A stretch of 64,000 bases of DNA. Origin: Zavarzinella sp. (GTDB taxonomy: Bacteria > Planctomycetota > Planctomycetia > Gemmatales > Gemmataceae). Positions 62,700 through 64,000 of this stretch are shown piece by piece. The notes beneath the pieces were generated by a model, which had not been told where the DNA came from, searched no databases, and saw only the letters and a list, made by a program, of their open reading frames with translations. How positions within the stretch are numbered: position 1 is the first letter of the stretch; each line of letters starts with the position of its first letter. The translations under genes and the position numbers were made by a program. Location of the stretch: NCBI GenBank assembly GCA_041399155.1, contig JAWKTI010000001.1:186001-250000 (forward strand), written 5' to 3'.

Positions 62700-63041
62700 T
62701 TACCCTGCACGTGGGATGATCAGGCTTAAAAAGAACCCATAAATTGCCGACAAAAGAATCCCTGCCAGGCTGCCGAACAGAAATGAGTTTAGCAGCCCAC
62801 GGGATATATTTTTCACAACGACCTGCGCTGGCAATTTGCGTGCCTGTTTGATTCCAATGATGGCACCTGCGAATGCACCAGCCACTGCACCTCCGGAAAC
62901 AATGCCAGCCATTAAATAGCCAGCAGTCAATCGTGAAAATTCTCTCATCAAAATTGCCGCACCAATCGGTGCGGTCAGACCCGCCACGGAGCCCACAAAG
63001 GAAAACATAATCACCCACTTCCGGCTGGGTTGGTTTTTCAT
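62700..63041 (-). CDS. Glycine-rich membrane protein, unknown
   Basis: 113 residues from the ATG at 63041. Three or more hydrophobic, Gly/Ala-rich segments are visible (VIMFSFVGSVAGLTAPIGAA; GYLMAGIVSGGAVAGAFAGA; SFLFGSLAGILLSAIYGFFL), suggesting a small integral membrane protein. No family recognised. It lies 34 nt downstream of the DUF4241 gene, probably in one transcript. Confidence 0.6.
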   Translation of the reverse strand: MKNQPSRKWVIMFSFVGSVAGLTAPIGAAILMREFSRLTAGYLMAGIVSGGAVAGAFAGAIIGIKQARKLPAQVVVKNISRGLLNSFLFGSLAGILLSAIYGFFLSLIIPRAG

Positions 63042-63050
63042 CAAATATTG

Positions 63051-63141
63051 CCTCTGGTATCAAACCGACTGCAAATTAAGCATCATGTACATCGAGAACT
63101 TGTTCGATGCCGAGAAACATATCGGTGACTAGACAAACGAG
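63051..63141. repeat. Duplicated segment at the 3' end of the DUF4241 gene, copy 1
   Basis: Matches 63751-63822 (CCTCTGGTATCAAACCGAC, then GCAAATTAAGCATCATGT) with a few substitutions and about 19 extra nt in this copy. Covers the gene's last codons and downstream DNA. Confidence 0.85.
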
Positions 63142-63696
63142 TTTGTTTTCAGCATTGTATCCAAAAAATGATGGATAAGTGCCATCCCCACCCCACGTGT
63201 GGAACAGGATGATATTCGCTCCAGATACCGAATCAAAACAATAGTTACCCGAAATCCCACTGTTCTCTGCCAATGCATCTTCAAAACGGTGGTAGTATTT
63301 ATCGTATTTGTTGTGTTTAGCTTGTTTCCTGAGAAACCTGGCGATTTTATGGTCCATCAAACAGCCATGTGCACTGTCAACTGAAAAGCAATCGGGCTTC
63401 GTCTCTAGCCATAACACAGGATTGCCTTCACTGAAACTAACCAAAACTAACGCAACATCCTCCTTAATCAAGGACAACATTACGGGATAAGCTCCAGGCG
63501 GTACCCTTACTGTAAAGGGCTTGCTGAATGGATCAAGAAAAGGATCAGTAACAACGATACGGCCAGTAGGCAGTATAAGAGTACCAGCATCGACGATACG
63601 AGTAGTGACACATTCACCGTCACAGGTGTGGAATTGATACCCTTCAATGAAGGCATTCCAGAGAGAATTGCTGGGTAGTTCCATCGGGATTCTCAT
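63076..63696 (-). CDS. DUF4241 domain protein
   Basis: 206 residues (ATG 63696, or the in-frame ATG at 63684). CDGECVTTRIVDAGTLILPT and PFTVRVPPGAYPVMLSLIKE match the DUF4241 family. HTWGGDGTYPSFFGYNAENK and LVCLVTDMFLGIEQVLDV form the carboxy end. DUF4241 proteins sometimes occur near toxin-immunity genes; the function is unknown. A broken second 3' end lies upstream at 63751-63840, a sign of tandem duplication. Confidence 0.78.
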   Translation of the reverse strand: MRIPMELPSNSLWNAFIEGYQFHTCDGECVTTRIVDAGTLILPTGRIVVTDPFLDPFSKPFTVRVPPGAYPVMLSLIKEDVALVLVSFSEGNPVLWLETKPDCFSVDSAHGCLMDHKIARFLRKQAKHNKYDKYYHRFEDALAENSGISGNYCFDSVSGANIILFHTWGGDGTYPSFFGYNAENKLVCLVTDMFLGIEQVLDVHDA

Positions 63697-63750
63697 TTTG
63701 ATCGAATGTAATGTGGATTTCCAGTCACTTGCGGTCAGTCAGCCCCTCCA

Positions 63751-63840
63751 CCTCTGGTATCAAACCGACCGCAAATTAAGCATCATGTGCATCGAAAAGA
63801 TATCGGTTACTAAAGAAACGAGACCTTTCCAGCAACCTGT
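63751..63840 (-). pseudogene. Remnant of a second DUF4241 gene 3' end
   Basis: On the minus strand the frame reads GLVSLVTDIFS, matching KLVCLVTDMF of the intact gene. A deletion then shifts it before the homologous downstream sequence. Nothing recognisable of the rest of the gene lies between 63840 and the window end. Confidence 0.65.
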
Positions 63841-64000
63841 CAATTTCATTCTATCCCAAATCCAATTCAGCCATTCTGGGGGTTCGCCTGGCGCAACTCT
63901 GAAGAAGAGATATCTTCCCGAAAGTCTTGTTCTGTAAGAACTTCCAGCAAACTCTCCCACCCTGCAGGTGGGGAAAGTTCCGATCCTGTCCGAAATTGAC

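Overview
The window looks like a chromosome segment of a planctomycete, most likely in or near the Gemmataceae. The basis is the gene content: two prepilin-like DUF1559 proteins, two DUF1549/DUF1553 (PSD1) proteins with haem c motifs, a Tat-exported DUF1501 protein, Ser/Thr kinases with a carboxy-terminal membrane segment, PQQ-type beta-propellers, DUF1080, an M56/BlaI pair and DUF4129. No rRNA, prophage or CRISPR array was seen. There is one clear tRNA, tRNA-Ala(CGC).

Layout. 1-4400: a truncated exported FAD oxidoreductase, a UDP-glucuronate decarboxylase-like enzyme, an orphan SUKH protein, an exported double methyltransferase and endonuclease IV (nfo). 4400-9500: argA and trxB, once divergent neighbours, are now separated by a 2.6-kb block holding a cytochrome c/monooxygenase/redoxin gene and flanked by duplicated argA-trxB junctions. 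9500-18700: a glycosylase-annotated protein, a DUF4129 membrane protein, nth, a PQQ propeller, serS, an unknown exported protein, a PDZ pseudogene and msrA. 18900-26900: a kinase/TPR protein, a CBS-SpoIIE phosphatase, and a three-gene operon (TolQ/ExbB-like channel, actin/Hsp70-fold ATPase, VWA protein with a TolR-like anchor). 27500-34600: a DUF1501-PSD1-WD40 export operon. 35000-42400: a TatD hydrolase, a kinase, a repeat-disrupted gene, then a SAM-riboswitch-led operon of a threonine-synthase-like PLP enzyme, a CysO/MoaD-like sulfur carrier, an unknown protein and an E1-like activating enzyme. 42500-55100: tRNA-Ala, a two-haem lipoprotein, a giant propeller translationally coupled to a MoxR ATPase, a DUF1559 protein, a BlaI-M56/PDZ regulatory pair with a recognisable promoter and operator, and a TerC protein with an exported amino-terminal domain. 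55100-64000: a REP/RAYT transposase locus, a hairpin-rich intergenic region, a lone PSD1 protein, hisC-hisB-orf68, a second DUF1559 protein and a DUF4241 protein with a broken duplicate.

The most interesting observations are these. (1) The SAM-riboswitch operon suggests that the 'threonine synthase' makes homocysteine, or another sulfur amino acid, from a protein thiocarboxylate. (2) The TolQ-like/Hsp70-like/VWA operon looks like an undescribed ion-driven envelope machine. (3) A roughly 200-nt non-coding element occurs twice with identical internal spacing. (4) The argA-trxB junction duplication is a mosaic of nearly identical and clearly diverged DNA.
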